DNA of 48,124 bases from CAZKRL01 sp964555295 (GTDB lineage Bacteria; Bacteroidota; Bacteroidia; Flavobacteriales_D; Sanyastnellaceae): assembly GCA_964555295.1 (NCBI GenBank), contig CAZKRL010000020.1, forward strand, positions 1-48,124. The letters are read 5' to 3'. This document shows, piece by piece, positions 1 to 8,065 of this stretch (positions within the stretch are counted from its first letter, which is position 1; each line of letters opens with the position of its first letter). Made by a program: the position numbers and the translations under genes. The notes beneath the pieces were generated by a model. It was not told the origin of the DNA. It ran no database searches and saw nothing but the letters and a program-made list of their open reading frames with translations.

Positions 1-33
1 GTAAGTGAAATCCTCAAAGAACATAAAGTATAA
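1..33 (+). CDS. murE: 3' end of upstream gene, probably murE (partial)
   Basis: The first 33 bases read as ten codons (VSEILKEHKV) followed by TAA, and the last A of the stop is the first base of the mraY ATG (TAATG). Such a one-base overlap is typical of translationally coupled genes. In Bacteroidota the gene in front of mraY in the division/cell-wall cluster is murE, whose C-terminus is commonly a charged tail like this one. The identity is inferred from position only, because ten residues cannot be assigned by themselves. Confidence 0.5.
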   Translation, partial: VSEILKEHKV

Positions 34-1250
34 TGTTATATTATCTCTTTCAATTCCTCGACGAACACTATCATTTTCCGGGTGCGGGACTCTTTCAATA
101 CATCTCCTTCAGAGCCGCATGCAGCATTCTACTATCGTTAACCATCTCGCTCATTTTCGGAAAAAGGCTTATTGAAATGCTCCGTCGCAAACAGGTGGGC
201 GAAACCATTCGCGATCTTGGGCTAGATGGACAAATGCAAAAAAAGGGAACGCCCACTATGGGAGGTCTCATCATTCTAGCGGCCATACTTATCCCTACAC
301 TTCTATTTGCGCGACTCACCAATGTCTATATAATTACCATGTTAATTGCTACTATATGGCTTGGATTTGTTGGGTTCCTTGATGATTATATAAAGGTTTT
401 CAAAAAAGACAAAGAAGGACTTGCGGGTAAATCAAAGATTATAGGACAAGTAGGCGTTGGACTCATATTAGCGAGCATCCTCTATTATAATCCCAACGTT
501 TTTATTAAAACAGTACCCGACAGTTTTGACCACAACGAAGAAAATGTTGACCCATCATTATGGCAAGCCGAAAAATCGCTCAAAACCACTATCCCGTTTG
601 TTAAAGACAACGAGTTCAATTATGCCTGGCTTGTGCCCGATGCCATTGAAAATAAAACCACACTGTTCATCATATTCGCGATTATAGTAGTGATTATAGT
701 TACCGCGGTAAGTAATGGAGCGAATATAACAGACGGAATTGACGGACTGGCTGCGGGCACTTCGGCCATCATTGGGGTAACACTTGCTCTTCTTGCCTAC
801 CTCTCCGGCAATTACATATTCGCTGATTATCTGAACATCATGTATATACCGCACGCTGGTGAGCTCGTAATATTTATCAGTGCATTTGTAGGAGCGTGCA
901 TTGGTTTTCTATGGTATAATACATATCCTGCTCAAGTATTCATGGGTGATACCGGAAGTCTGGCGCTGGGTGGCATTATCGCCACGTTTGCTATAGCCAT
1001 CCGCAAGGAACTGCTCATTCCCGTGCTGTGCGGAATCTTCCTCATCGAGAATTTGTCGGTGATGATTCAGGTTTCGTATTTTAAATACACCAAGAAAAAA
1101 TACGGCGAAGGAAGGAGAATATTTCTGATGTCGCCACTGCACCATCATTATCAAAAAAAAGGACTTCACGAATCCAAGATTGTATCTCGTTTCTGGATCA
1201 CAGGAATTCTTCTTGCCGTACTAACCATCATCACCCTAAAAACAAGATAA
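33..1250 (+). CDS. mraY: Phospho-N-acetylmuramoyl-pentapeptide-transferase MraY
   Basis: Integral inner-membrane enzyme that transfers phospho-MurNAc-pentapeptide from UDP to undecaprenyl phosphate, forming lipid I. Visible hallmarks are the Asp pair in FLDDYIK (about residues 115-121), NGANITDGIDGLAAGT (228-243), FMGDTGSL (303-310) and the PLHHHYQKKG loop (368-377), plus about ten hydrophobic segments. At 405 residues it is longer than the roughly 360-residue proteobacterial enzyme. The extra length is a polar stretch at about 155-208, as usual for Bacteroidota. The start overlaps the stop of the preceding gene by one base, and murD begins 3 nt after its stop, so the three genes form one operon. 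Very confident. Confidence 0.97.
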   Translation: MLYYLFQFLDEHYHFPGAGLFQYISFRAACSILLSLTISLIFGKRLIEMLRRKQVGETIRDLGLDGQMQKKGTPTMGGLIILAAILIPTLLFARLTNVYIITMLIATIWLGFVGFLDDYIKVFKKDKEGLAGKSKIIGQVGVGLILASILYYNPNVFIKTVPDSFDHNEENVDPSLWQAEKSLKTTIPFVKDNEFNYAWLVPDAIENKTTLFIIFAIIVVIIVTAVSNGANITDGIDGLAAGTSAIIGVTLALLAYLSGNYIFADYLNIMYIPHAGELVIFISAFVGACIGFLWYNTYPAQVFMGDTGSLALGGIIATFAIAIRKELLIPVLCGIFLIENLSVMIQVSYFKYTKKKYGEGRRIFLMSPLHHHYQKKGLHESKIVSRFWITGILLAVLTIITLKTR

Positions 1251-1253
1251 TCG

Positions 1254-2603
1254 TTGGAATATAATATTGGCATATTAGGTGGTGGAGAAAGCGGAGTGGG
1301 AACAGCCATTCTCGCAAAGAATAAAAATCTTTCTGCGTTTCTTTCTGATGGTGGAAAAATCAAACCGGTATACGCCGAAGAATTAAATAATCACGCCATC
1401 GCATTTGAAGAAAATGGCCATACTCAAGAAGTGCTTTTATCCTGCAAAGAGGTTGTCAAATCGCCGGGAATACCGGATAATGCATCGATTATTCAAACCC
1501 TCAAGGCCGCTCAAATACCCTTAATTTCCGAAATTGAATTTGCTGCACGCTATTGTAATGCCAAGAAAATTTGCATCACCGGCAGCAACGGAAAAACAAC
1601 TACTACACTCCTCACTTATCACATCCTCAAAAACGCTGGACTCGATGTTGGTCTCGCGGGGAATGTTGGCAAAAGCTATGCGCGACAGGTAGCCGAAAAA
1701 AACCATGACTATTACGTACTTGAAATCAGCAGTTTTCAGCTTGATGGCATGTATGAATTCAAAGCCGATATAGCCATACTCACCAATATAACACCGGATC
1801 ATCTTGATCGGTACGAATACAAATTCGAGAATTATATCCAGTCTAAAATGCGCATCCTTCAGAATCAAACGGCTGATGATGCATTCATATTCTTTGCCGA
1901 CGACAATGTAATACGCGAGGCAATGGAGAGAATTCAACCCGTGATGAATCTCTATCCATATACACTGAATAGCACATTACCATTTGGTGAATCCGGTGCT
2001 TTTGTTCAAAACGAAAATCTTACCATACAAATCAATACTAATAACCAATTTTCTATGAAAATGACAGAACTCGCATTGCAGGGCAGACATAACCTTGCGA
2101 ACAGCATGGCAGCAGGTATCGCGGCCAGAATTCTCGATCTCCGCAAAGAGCTGATCCGTGAAAGCCTTGAAAACTTCGACAACGTTGAGCATCGCCTCGA
2201 ATTCGTTTCGAAGGTCAACGGCATCACCTTCATCAATGACAGTAAGGCCACCAATGTCAACTCAACATGGTATGCACTCGAGAGCATGAAAACACCAACT
2301 GTTTGGATTGCCGGCGGTCAAGACAAAGGAAACGACTACCGCGAGCTCCTGCCACTTGTAACCAATAAAGTAAAAGCCATTGTTTGCCTCACCAAAGACA
2401 GTAAAAAAATTCGCGCTGCTTTTGAAAAAATCGTAGAGAGAATTATCGACGTTCAAACCGCCGAGCAAGCAGTAAAAGCTTCATACGATTTGGCAAGAGA
2501 GGGCGACAGCGTTCTTCTTTCGCCCGCATGTGCATCGTTTGACTTGTTTGAAAATTATGAAGACAGAGGCCGTCAGTTCAAAGCTGCTGTTCGCCGTCTG
2601 TAA
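1254..2603 (+). CDS. murD: UDP-N-acetylmuramoyl-L-alanine--D-glutamate ligase MurD
   Basis: Cytoplasmic ATP-dependent ligase adding D-Glu to UDP-MurNAc-L-Ala. It has the N-terminal Rossmann-like segment IGILGGGESGVG (5-16), the ATP loop ITGSNGKTTTT (108-118), the central-domain HRLEFV, the NDSKATN motif and the C-terminal LSPACASFDLFENYEDRG block typical of MurD. The length of 449 residues is normal. The start is a TTG three bases after the mraY stop. No in-frame ATG lies close enough to replace it, because the dinucleotide-fold motif begins at residue 5. In most Bacteroidota ftsW, murG and murC follow murD, but here a cyclophilin gene follows instead, so the cluster is interrupted. Confidence 0.96.
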   Translation: MEYNIGILGGGESGVGTAILAKNKNLSAFLSDGGKIKPVYAEELNNHAIAFEENGHTQEVLLSCKEVVKSPGIPDNASIIQTLKAAQIPLISEIEFAARYCNAKKICITGSNGKTTTTLLTYHILKNAGLDVGLAGNVGKSYARQVAEKNHDYYVLEISSFQLDGMYEFKADIAILTNITPDHLDRYEYKFENYIQSKMRILQNQTADDAFIFFADDNVIREAMERIQPVMNLYPYTLNSTLPFGESGAFVQNENLTIQINTNNQFSMKMTELALQGRHNLANSMAAGIAARILDLRKELIRESLENFDNVEHRLEFVSKVNGITFINDSKATNVNSTWYALESMKTPTVWIAGGQDKGNDYRELLPLVTNKVKAIVCLTKDSKKIRAAFEKIVERIIDVQTAEQAVKASYDLAREGDSVLLSPACASFDLFENYEDRGRQFKAAVRRL

Positions 2604-2607
2604 TTAT

Positions 2608-2615
2608 TATATTTG
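2608..2615 (+). promoter_or_regulatory. Candidate -7 box TATATTTG for the cyclophilin gene
   Basis: TATATTTG matches the Bacteroidota primary-sigma consensus TAnnTTTG at all fixed positions. It sits just after the murD stop and ends only 7 nt before the cyclophilin ATG at 2623, so the transcript would have almost no leader. No clear -33 TTG element was identified. Confidence 0.5.
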
Positions 2616-2622
2616 CCGCCTT

Positions 2623-3060
2623 ATGAAAAAAGCAATAATCCACACCGACAAGGGGGATATGCATGTTGAATTCTATCACAACGATGCTCCCGGAACCGTA
2701 AATAATTTTATTGATTTGAGTGAAAAAGGGTTCTATAATAACCTCACGTTTCACCGGGTAATTCCAGACTTCGTGATCCAAGGCGGATGTCCGAACGGCT
2801 CGGGAACCGGTGGACCCGGATATAAAATCAAATGTGAGATTGACGGTGGAAATCAATTCCATGACAGGGGTGTACTCAGCATGGCTCACGCCGGAAGAGA
2901 TACCGGAGGTTCACAATTCTTTATTTGTCACAGCCGCAGAAATACCGCCCATCTCGACAGAAATCACACGTGCTTTGGCAAGGTAGTTGCCGGTCTTGAT
3001 GTTATTGACGAAATTCGACAAGGAGATAAAATACAATCGATTGAAATCATAGAAGCATAA
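2623..3060 (+). CDS. Cyclophilin-type peptidyl-prolyl cis-trans isomerase
   Basis: Small single-domain cyclophilin of 145 residues that catalyses proline isomerisation. The core motifs are FHRVIPDFVIQGG, GTGGPGYKI, SMAHAGRDTGGSQFFI and HLDRNHTCFGKV, in the normal order. The catalytic Arg (in FHRV) and the GSQFF strand are present. No signal peptide is seen, so it is probably cytoplasmic. The ATG at 2623 was chosen because the upstream in-frame extension would run back into murD. A TAnnTTTG box directly before this ATG supports the choice. It lies 19 nt after murD but is probably transcribed on its own. It converges on ddl. Confidence 0.93.
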   Translation: MKKAIIHTDKGDMHVEFYHNDAPGTVNNFIDLSEKGFYNNLTFHRVIPDFVIQGGCPNGSGTGGPGYKIKCEIDGGNQFHDRGVLSMAHAGRDTGGSQFFICHSRRNTAHLDRNHTCFGKVVAGLDVIDEIRQGDKIQSIEIIEA

Positions 3061-3084
3061 AATCAGTATAGGTCAAAACTGATT
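3061..3084. terminator. Hairpin between convergent cyclophilin and ddl genes
   Basis: AATCAGT (3061-3067) and ACTGATT (3078-3084) form a perfect 7-bp inverted repeat with a 10-nt loop, immediately after the cyclophilin stop and 7 bases before the ddl stop. There is no long T-run, and the stem is AT-rich, so a role as a bidirectional terminator is only plausible. Confidence 0.3.
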
Positions 3085-3091
3085 CACCCCA

Positions 3092-4069
3092 CTAAAACGA
3101 ACTTTGAATTACATAAGTAATTAAAGTAGTCTTATCGATTCCGGCAACAGCAGCTTGCTGAGGAATTATACTCGCTTCTGAAAAACCCGGGGTGGTATTC
3201 ACCTCAATCACATGCGGTATTCCTTCCCTTATTATATAATCCACCCGTATCATACCGCGACACTTTAACACTGCGTATATCTTTTCAGACTGTCGCTGCA
3301 CGTCCTGATAAATATTCTCCGGCAGACGAGCGGGAGTGATTTCATTCGACTTACCCTGATACTTCGCCTCATAATCAAAGAACTTATTCTCACTCACTAT
3401 CTCCGTTATTGGGAGTGCCGTGATCTTACCGTTGATCTGAATCACGCCACAAGTGACCTCCGTTCCACGCATGAACTCCTCCACAATCACAAATTGATCT
3501 GCTGTGGCTGCCCTCTCAATAGCTGCGGCCAAATCCTTCTCATCTTCTACCATAGTTGTGGCAAGACTGCTTCCGCCACGATTGGGTTTTACAAAACAAG
3601 GCAAGCCCGTTACAGCAATAATTTCTGACACTTGACACGGCACATGACCATCAACCTCGACACTTGAAGCGGTATTGAATTTCATCGCGCTGAGGATACG
3701 CGTCGTCATCTTCTTATTAAATGTAAGCGACATATTCAGCGTATCACCCGTGGTGGTGGGAATTCCCAAAAGCTCAAAATACCCCTGCATGATTCCATCT
3801 TCACCCGGGGTACCATGTATGATCATAAAAACACCATCAAAATGGATTTGCGAGCCGGCGAGAACAAGAGTGAAATCAGCACGATTTATCTCCACTTCAC
3901 TTCCCTCCCATTCTGCATACCAACGTTCCTTGCTCACAACGATTTTAACCGGATTGTATAAACGTCGATCGATGTTGTTCATGATCATTGTGGCACTGCG
4001 CATGCTCACTACCGCCTCACCACTGAAGCCGCCACATACAACAGCTATGTTTTTTCTCGAATTGCTCAT
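3092..4069 (-). CDS. ddl: D-alanine--D-alanine ligase
   Basis: ATP-grasp ligase that makes the D-Ala-D-Ala dipeptide for peptidoglycan. The N-terminus has NIAVVCGGFSGEAVVS, then HGTPGEDGIMQGYFELLGIP, the ATP-grasp segment PCFVKPNRGGSS, the EEFMRGTEVTCGV strand and the C-terminal metal/substrate block HVIEVNTTPGFSE. I chose the ATG at 4069, giving 325 residues. An in-frame TTG 18 bases upstream (4087) is possible but would only add MRQFGL. The gene stands alone on the minus strand, divergent from the C1 peptidase, yet lies next to murD and so belongs to the same peptidoglycan neighbourhood. Confidence 0.95.
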   Translation of the reverse strand: MSNSRKNIAVVCGGFSGEAVVSMRSATMIMNNIDRRLYNPVKIVVSKERWYAEWEGSEVEINRADFTLVLAGSQIHFDGVFMIIHGTPGEDGIMQGYFELLGIPTTTGDTLNMSLTFNKKMTTRILSAMKFNTASSVEVDGHVPCQVSEIIAVTGLPCFVKPNRGGSSLATTMVEDEKDLAAAIERAATADQFVIVEEFMRGTEVTCGVIQINGKITALPITEIVSENKFFDYEAKYQGKSNEITPARLPENIYQDVQRQSEKIYAVLKCRGMIRVDYIIREGIPHVIEVNTTPGFSEASIIPQQAAVAGIDKTTLITYVIQSSF

Positions 4070-4164
4070 AAGACCAAATTGCCGCAAAAATCCAAATTAC
4101 ATGAACTCCATGCTTTGACCTATGAACAACTATCCGTTAGGACGAATGAATGGCTTGGATGATA

Positions 4165-4172
4165 TACATTCG
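4165..4172 (+). promoter_or_regulatory. Candidate -7 box TACATTCG for the C1 peptidase gene
   Basis: TACATTCG differs from TAnnTTTG at one position and ends 5 nt before the ATG at 4178. It fits the near-leaderless arrangement seen repeatedly in this window. Confidence 0.35.
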
Positions 4173-4177
4173 CCCAC

Positions 4178-5305
4178 ATGAAAAAGTCAGTTATTCATTT
4201 ATTATGCTTTCAGCTGATTATACTAAGTATAAGCGCTCAGAAAGAACCGCCTGCATTGTATTCATTTGAAAAAGAAAAACGAATTCCATGCGGCGAGGTA
4301 GAGAACCAGTGCAAGACAGGCACCTGCTGGAGTTTCGCGACCATCTCGTTTTTGGAATCCGAGATCATGCGGAAATCCAATTTGAAAATAGATTTATCGG
4401 AAATGCATCCTGTGCGCTGGTGCTATGAAAAGAAGGTAGAGTCGTATGTACTGTACCAAGGCAAACAGCAGTTTGGACCCGGCGGTCTCTCACACGATGT
4501 ATTATACGTAATGCAGCAATCCGGCCTCATGCCTGAAATGGCTCTCAAGGGAACGCAAACCGCGAGCGGCATTTATGATCACGGATCGGTTGACGATACC
4601 CTCGCGAAGTTTTCGAAATCGATTGTAGAACTAAGTCCCGCGAAAACCGACCACTGGCGAACATCGGTCAATACGATTTTAGATGAGCAAGTCGGAAAAA
4701 TTCCATCAGAATTTACCTACGACCAAAAGAAATATACACCTTCGAGTTTCCTGGAGTTCACAGGACTCAAGCCCGATGATTATATATCCATCACATCCTT
4801 TACTCACCACCCGTATTATCGTCCCTTTGTTCTCGAAGTACCTGATAACTGGTCAAAGGGCTCCTTCATAAATGTACCCTTAGAAGAAATGATGAAAATC
4901 ATTGATCATGCTCTGGAAAAAGGATACAGCATCGCATGGGACGCCGATGTTAGTGAGCCCGGATTTCTGTTTGATCGAGGGCTTGGTGTATTGATTGCAG
5001 AAAACAAACCGGCCGATAATATTATACCCATGAAAGAGCTAGATATCAATGCACAACGCAGACAATCCGAATTTGAGACCTATGCCACAACGGATGATCA
5101 TCTCATGCACATGATGGGATACGCAAATGGCCCTGAAGGCAAACGCTATTATATTATTAAAAATTCGTGGGGCACTTCAAATCCATACAAAGGATATCAG
5201 TACATCTCTGCTCCTTATGTAGCAATGAAAACCGTTGGTATCGTATTGCACAAAGACGCCATTCCTGCTGAAATACGATCGAAGTTTTTCTCTTCGTCTA
5301 AATAA
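4178..5305 (+). CDS. Secreted C1-family (papain-like, bleomycin-hydrolase type) cysteine peptidase
   Basis: Exported cysteine peptidase of 375 residues. Residues 1-20 form a signal peptide (MKKSVIHLLCF...SISAQ). The oxyanion Gln44 and nucleophile Cys50 sit in ENQCKTGTCWSFATISF with the Q-to-C spacing of papain. The catalytic His is about 311 in HLMHMMGYA and the Asn about 329 in YIIKNSWG. The long insert between Cys and His and the MHMMGYA sequence resemble bleomycin hydrolase/aminopeptidase C (C1B) rather than short papains. No propeptide is obvious. It probably acts in the periplasm or outside the cell, and the substrate is unknown. mtgA follows after 21 nt and may be cotranscribed. Confidence 0.88.
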   Translation: MKKSVIHLLCFQLIILSISAQKEPPALYSFEKEKRIPCGEVENQCKTGTCWSFATISFLESEIMRKSNLKIDLSEMHPVRWCYEKKVESYVLYQGKQQFGPGGLSHDVLYVMQQSGLMPEMALKGTQTASGIYDHGSVDDTLAKFSKSIVELSPAKTDHWRTSVNTILDEQVGKIPSEFTYDQKKYTPSSFLEFTGLKPDDYISITSFTHHPYYRPFVLEVPDNWSKGSFINVPLEEMMKIIDHALEKGYSIAWDADVSEPGFLFDRGLGVLIAENKPADNIIPMKELDINAQRRQSEFETYATTDDHLMHMMGYANGPEGKRYYIIKNSWGTSNPYKGYQYISAPYVAMKTVGIVLHKDAIPAEIRSKFFSSSK

Positions 5306-5326
5306 TATCAATTACCCAACAGCATC

Positions 5327-6262
5327 ATGTCGGCCAAGAAGAAAGGAAATTTCGGATGTCTCTCAATATTATTTCTTGGAGGCGGTAGATCATCGGGTTG
5401 GTTAGGTTGGCTCTGGCGTATTCCGGTGCTATTCATTTTATATACTGCCCTTTGGGTATTGGCTTACAAGTGGATCAATCCACCCACTACTTATCTGCAT
5501 CTCACATGTGATTGCCCTGAGGGAAGCAGCGTGAAGAAAGATTGGGTTGATGCGAACGAGATTGCCGATAAAATGAAACTTGCTGTGGTGGCATCTGAAG
5601 ACAATCGGTTTATGATGCATGGTGGTATCGATTGGGACGCAGTAGAGAAAGCCAGAGAATACAATGAGACCGAGGGAAAGAAAAAAGGCAAGTATCGCGG
5701 GGCCTCCACCATTACACAACAAACCGCAAAAAACGTTTTTCTCTGGCCAGGAAAATCCAAAGTCAGCAAATGGATCCGAAAAGGGTTTGAGCTATACTTC
5801 ACCTATTTGATCGAATGGATTTGGGGGAAGGAAAGAATACTCGAAGTGTATTTAAACGTGATTGAAATGGGCCCCTGTATATTCGGTGTTGAGGCCGCTT
5901 CCAACGTGTATTTCGGGAAGAAGGCCTCACAGCTGGTTCCCGAGCAAGCGGCACTGATTGCAGCTTGTCTTCCAAATCCAATTAAATATAGTGTTGCCAA
6001 ACCCGGGCCTTACATGCGAAAGCGCCAGAATCAAATCGTAAAACTTATGAATGCCATTGGCAGTGATTATTTCATTAGGGCACAGAAAGCAGCAGAAGAA
6101 AAAGAAAGAGAAAAGCAAAGAGAAGATCGTTTGAAATCCATTCCCGAGGAAGACTTGAAAGTAATTGAACCCGACGACGAAAAAGAGGAAAACTCAATAC
6201 AGATACAGAAGCCAGTGGAGCAACAGAACGACAGCAGTTCTAACTCGAAAACATCTCCCTAA
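5327..6262 (+). CDS. mtgA: Monofunctional biosynthetic peptidoglycan transglycosylase (GT51)
   Basis: Inner-membrane glycosyltransferase polymerising lipid II into glycan strands. There is one membrane anchor (about 31-50, IPVLFILYTALWVLAYKWI). The GT51 motifs are ASEDNRFMMHGGIDWDA (catalytic Glu91), GASTITQQTAKNVFLW, WGKERILEVYLNVIEMG (second Glu) and EQAALIAACLPNP. No transpeptidase domain follows. Instead there is a charged coiled tail (about 247-311) rich in Glu, Lys and Gln that is longer than in E. coli MtgA. The last 23 bases overlap the 3' end of dnaJ on the other strand. Confidence 0.93.
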   Translation: MSAKKKGNFGCLSILFLGGGRSSGWLGWLWRIPVLFILYTALWVLAYKWINPPTTYLHLTCDCPEGSSVKKDWVDANEIADKMKLAVVASEDNRFMMHGGIDWDAVEKAREYNETEGKKKGKYRGASTITQQTAKNVFLWPGKSKVSKWIRKGFELYFTYLIEWIWGKERILEVYLNVIEMGPCIFGVEAASNVYFGKKASQLVPEQAALIAACLPNPIKYSVAKPGPYMRKRQNQIVKLMNAIGSDYFIRAQKAAEEKEREKQREDRLKSIPEEDLKVIEPDDEKEENSIQIQKPVEQQNDSSSNSKTSP

Positions 6263-7352
6263 CCCGCTGAAAAAAGCTCTTGTCACGCGAGCCCGGATGA
6301 GGTTGAAAGTTCTCTGATTCTCTCAGCTTCTCGAGCGTCTTGCGCTCATCATCGCTGAGCTTCTGTGGCGTCCATACATTGATATTCACCAACAAATCTC
6401 CCGTGCCGTAACCATTCACTTCGCGCAATCCCTTTCCTTTTAGACGAATGATCTTGCCCCCTTGTGTTCCGGGATCAATCTTCACCTGCGCCTTGCTCGC
6501 AACCAATGGAATTTCGACGGTCGCACCAAGTGCAGCATCCACAAAACTGATGAATAAATCATAATATAAATTAACACCCTCTCGCTTGAGCAACGGATGT
6601 TCTTCTTCCTCAATTAAAACAATGAGATCCCCGGCTACGCCGCCAAACGGCCCCATATTTCCCTTGCCGGCAACACTGAGCTGCATACCCTCGCCAACGC
6701 CCGCAGGGATGTTGATTTCAATGATTTCCTCGCTGCGTTTCTGGCCATTCTCGTCTGCATCCTTGGGCTTCGACTTTACGAATTTGCCTGTGCCTTGACA
6801 CTTCGGACAAGTTGATGCGGTGGCCATTTGACCGAGGATGGTATTGGTAACCCTGCGAACCTGTCCGGAGCCATTACAGCCCGAGCAATTATCATAAGTC
6901 ACATTATCAGCATTGACCAGCTTGAAGACTTTTACTTTCTTGGTTGTACCTGATGCAATCTCCTCAAGTGTTAGCTTCACTTTGATGCGGAGATTCGAAC
7001 CACGAAACCTTCTTGATCCTTGCGAACCGCCGCCAAAACCGCCACCGAAAGCTCCCCCAAAAACATCACCGAACTGTGAGAAGATGTCGTCCATGTTCAT
7101 ATGGAAACCACCGCCGCCGAAACCGCCGCCGGGCGATGCATGTCCGAACTGATCATACTGCGCCTTTTTCTGAGGATCGCTCAAAACTCCATATGCCTCT
7201 GCAGCTTCTTTGAATTTCTCTTCAGCAGCTTTATCACCGGGATTTTTATCGGGGTGATACTGCAGGGCCAGTTTTCGGTAAGCCTTTTTGATTTCCGACT
7301 CACCTGCATTTTTTGATAACCCTAATACTTCGTAATAATCTCTTTTCGCCAT
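6240..7352 (-). CDS. dnaJ: Chaperone DnaJ with a single zinc centre
   Basis: Hsp40 co-chaperone that stimulates DnaK ATPase. The J-domain occupies residues 4-70 with HPD at 33-35. A Gly/Phe-rich linker spans about 73-112 and C-terminal substrate-binding domains lie at about 120-350. Only two CxxCxGxG repeats are present (Cys156/159 and Cys182/185). They align with repeats 2 and 3 of E. coli DnaJ, which make zinc centre II. Repeats 1 and 4, forming zinc centre I, are absent: the strand before repeat 2 (KVFKLVNADNVTYDN) has no Cys, and after repeat 3 the chain goes straight to EEIIEINIPAGVGEG. grpE lies 8 nt upstream in the same operon. dnaK is not in the window. Confidence 0.95.
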   Translation of the reverse strand: MAKRDYYEVLGLSKNAGESEIKKAYRKLALQYHPDKNPGDKAAEEKFKEAAEAYGVLSDPQKKAQYDQFGHASPGGGFGGGGFHMNMDDIFSQFGDVFGGAFGGGFGGGSQGSRRFRGSNLRIKVKLTLEEIASGTTKKVKVFKLVNADNVTYDNCSGCNGSGQVRRVTNTILGQMATASTCPKCQGTGKFVKSKPKDADENGQKRSEEIIEINIPAGVGEGMQLSVAGKGNMGPFGGVAGDLIVLIEEEEHPLLKREGVNLYYDLFISFVDAALGATVEIPLVASKAQVKIDPGTQGGKIIRLKGKGLREVNGYGTGDLLVNINVWTPQKLSDDERKTLEKLRESENFQPHPGSRDKSFFQRVREMFSS

Positions 7353-7360
7353 GATGTTAT

Positions 7361-7936
7361 TTATTGTCCGATCACCACCTTGGCGTAGCGCAAGACTTTA
7401 TCGTGATGCATATAACCTTTCTCGAGTTCATCAACCACCTTGCCCGCTTGTTCAGGCGCGCTGATTTGCGTGATGGCCTCATGAAAATCCGTGTTGAAAT
7501 CCTGCCCCATTGCACCCATGGGCTTGAGGCCTTTCGACTCGAGAATTTTAAAAAACTTCTGTTGAATGAGCCCGAAGCCCTCTTTCAAAACCCCGGCATC
7601 ATCCGTGCTCTCATTGGCTTTGATGGCGCGATCAAAATCATCGAGCACAGGCAGCAAAGCTTTTATCACTTCAGAAGAAGCTGAGGCGATCAACTCGACC
7701 CGCTCCCGGTTCGCCTTCTTTCTGAAATTATCAAAATCGGCGATGGCACGCACATACTTGTCTTTCCAATCAGCGAGCTCTAGTTTGAGTTTCAGGTTCT
7801 CCTGTTCCGGGGTATCTACAGATGCCGCGTTCTCAGCTGTCGCCTCTGTTGAAGTATCGTTGACTGTTTCCTGTGTCTCAGAGGCCACGGGTTCACTATC
7901 ATTCAATTTCTCTTCCGGCGTGGGGTGTTCGTTCAT
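7361..7936 (-). CDS. grpE: Nucleotide exchange factor GrpE
   Basis: 191-residue cytoplasmic dimeric exchange factor for DnaK. A low-complexity acidic N-terminus (about 1-45, rich in Glu, Thr, Ser) is followed by a long helix (LKLKLELADWKDKYVRAIADFDNFRKKANRE). The compact beta domain has the family motif FNTDFHEAIT and ends in VLRYAKVVIG. The start ATG at 7936 gives the usual length. It is first gene of the grpE-dnaJ operon, the order usual in Bacteroidota. A sigma-54-like element lies about 27-43 nt upstream. Confidence 0.95.
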   Translation of the reverse strand: MNEHPTPEEKLNDSEPVASETQETVNDTSTEATAENAASVDTPEQENLKLKLELADWKDKYVRAIADFDNFRKKANRERVELIASASSEVIKALLPVLDDFDRAIKANESTDDAGVLKEGFGLIQQKFFKILESKGLKPMGAMGQDFNTDFHEAITQISAPEQAGKVVDELEKGYMHHDKVLRYAKVVIGQ

Positions 7937-7962
7937 GGTTTTCGTTTTTTCAATTGGGCGAA

Positions 7963-7979
7963 TGACAACATTCTTGCCA
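7963..7979 (-). promoter_or_regulatory. Sigma-54-like -24/-12 element upstream of grpE
   Basis: On the minus strand this reads TGGCAAGAATGTTGTCA. It resembles the sigma-54 consensus TGGCACG-N4-TTGCW, with the GG and the -12 dinucleotide separated by exactly 10 nt. The -12 pair is GT instead of GC, and the base after GGCA is A instead of C. A start site about 12 nt downstream would leave a leader of roughly 18 nt before grpE. An inverted repeat GACA-ATC-TGTC lies farther upstream at 7994-8004. I see no good TAnnTTTG box for this gene. Candidate only. Confidence 0.35.
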
Positions 7980-8042
7980 TAGATCAGCGGTGGGACAATC
8001 TGTCACAAGGTGTGGCGAATAGGCCAACAAAATGACTTGATT

Positions 8043-8058
8043 GGCAGAAAATTCTGCC
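8043..8058 (-). terminator. Hairpin downstream of the thioredoxin gene
   Basis: GGCAGAA (8043-8049) and TTCTGCC (8052-8058) are perfect 7-bp inverted repeats separated by 2 nt. They begin 7 bases past the stop of the minus-strand thioredoxin gene. The central base pairs would open to give a short loop. No strong T-tract follows on the minus strand. Confidence 0.35.
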
Positions 8059-8065
8059 ATCGTCA

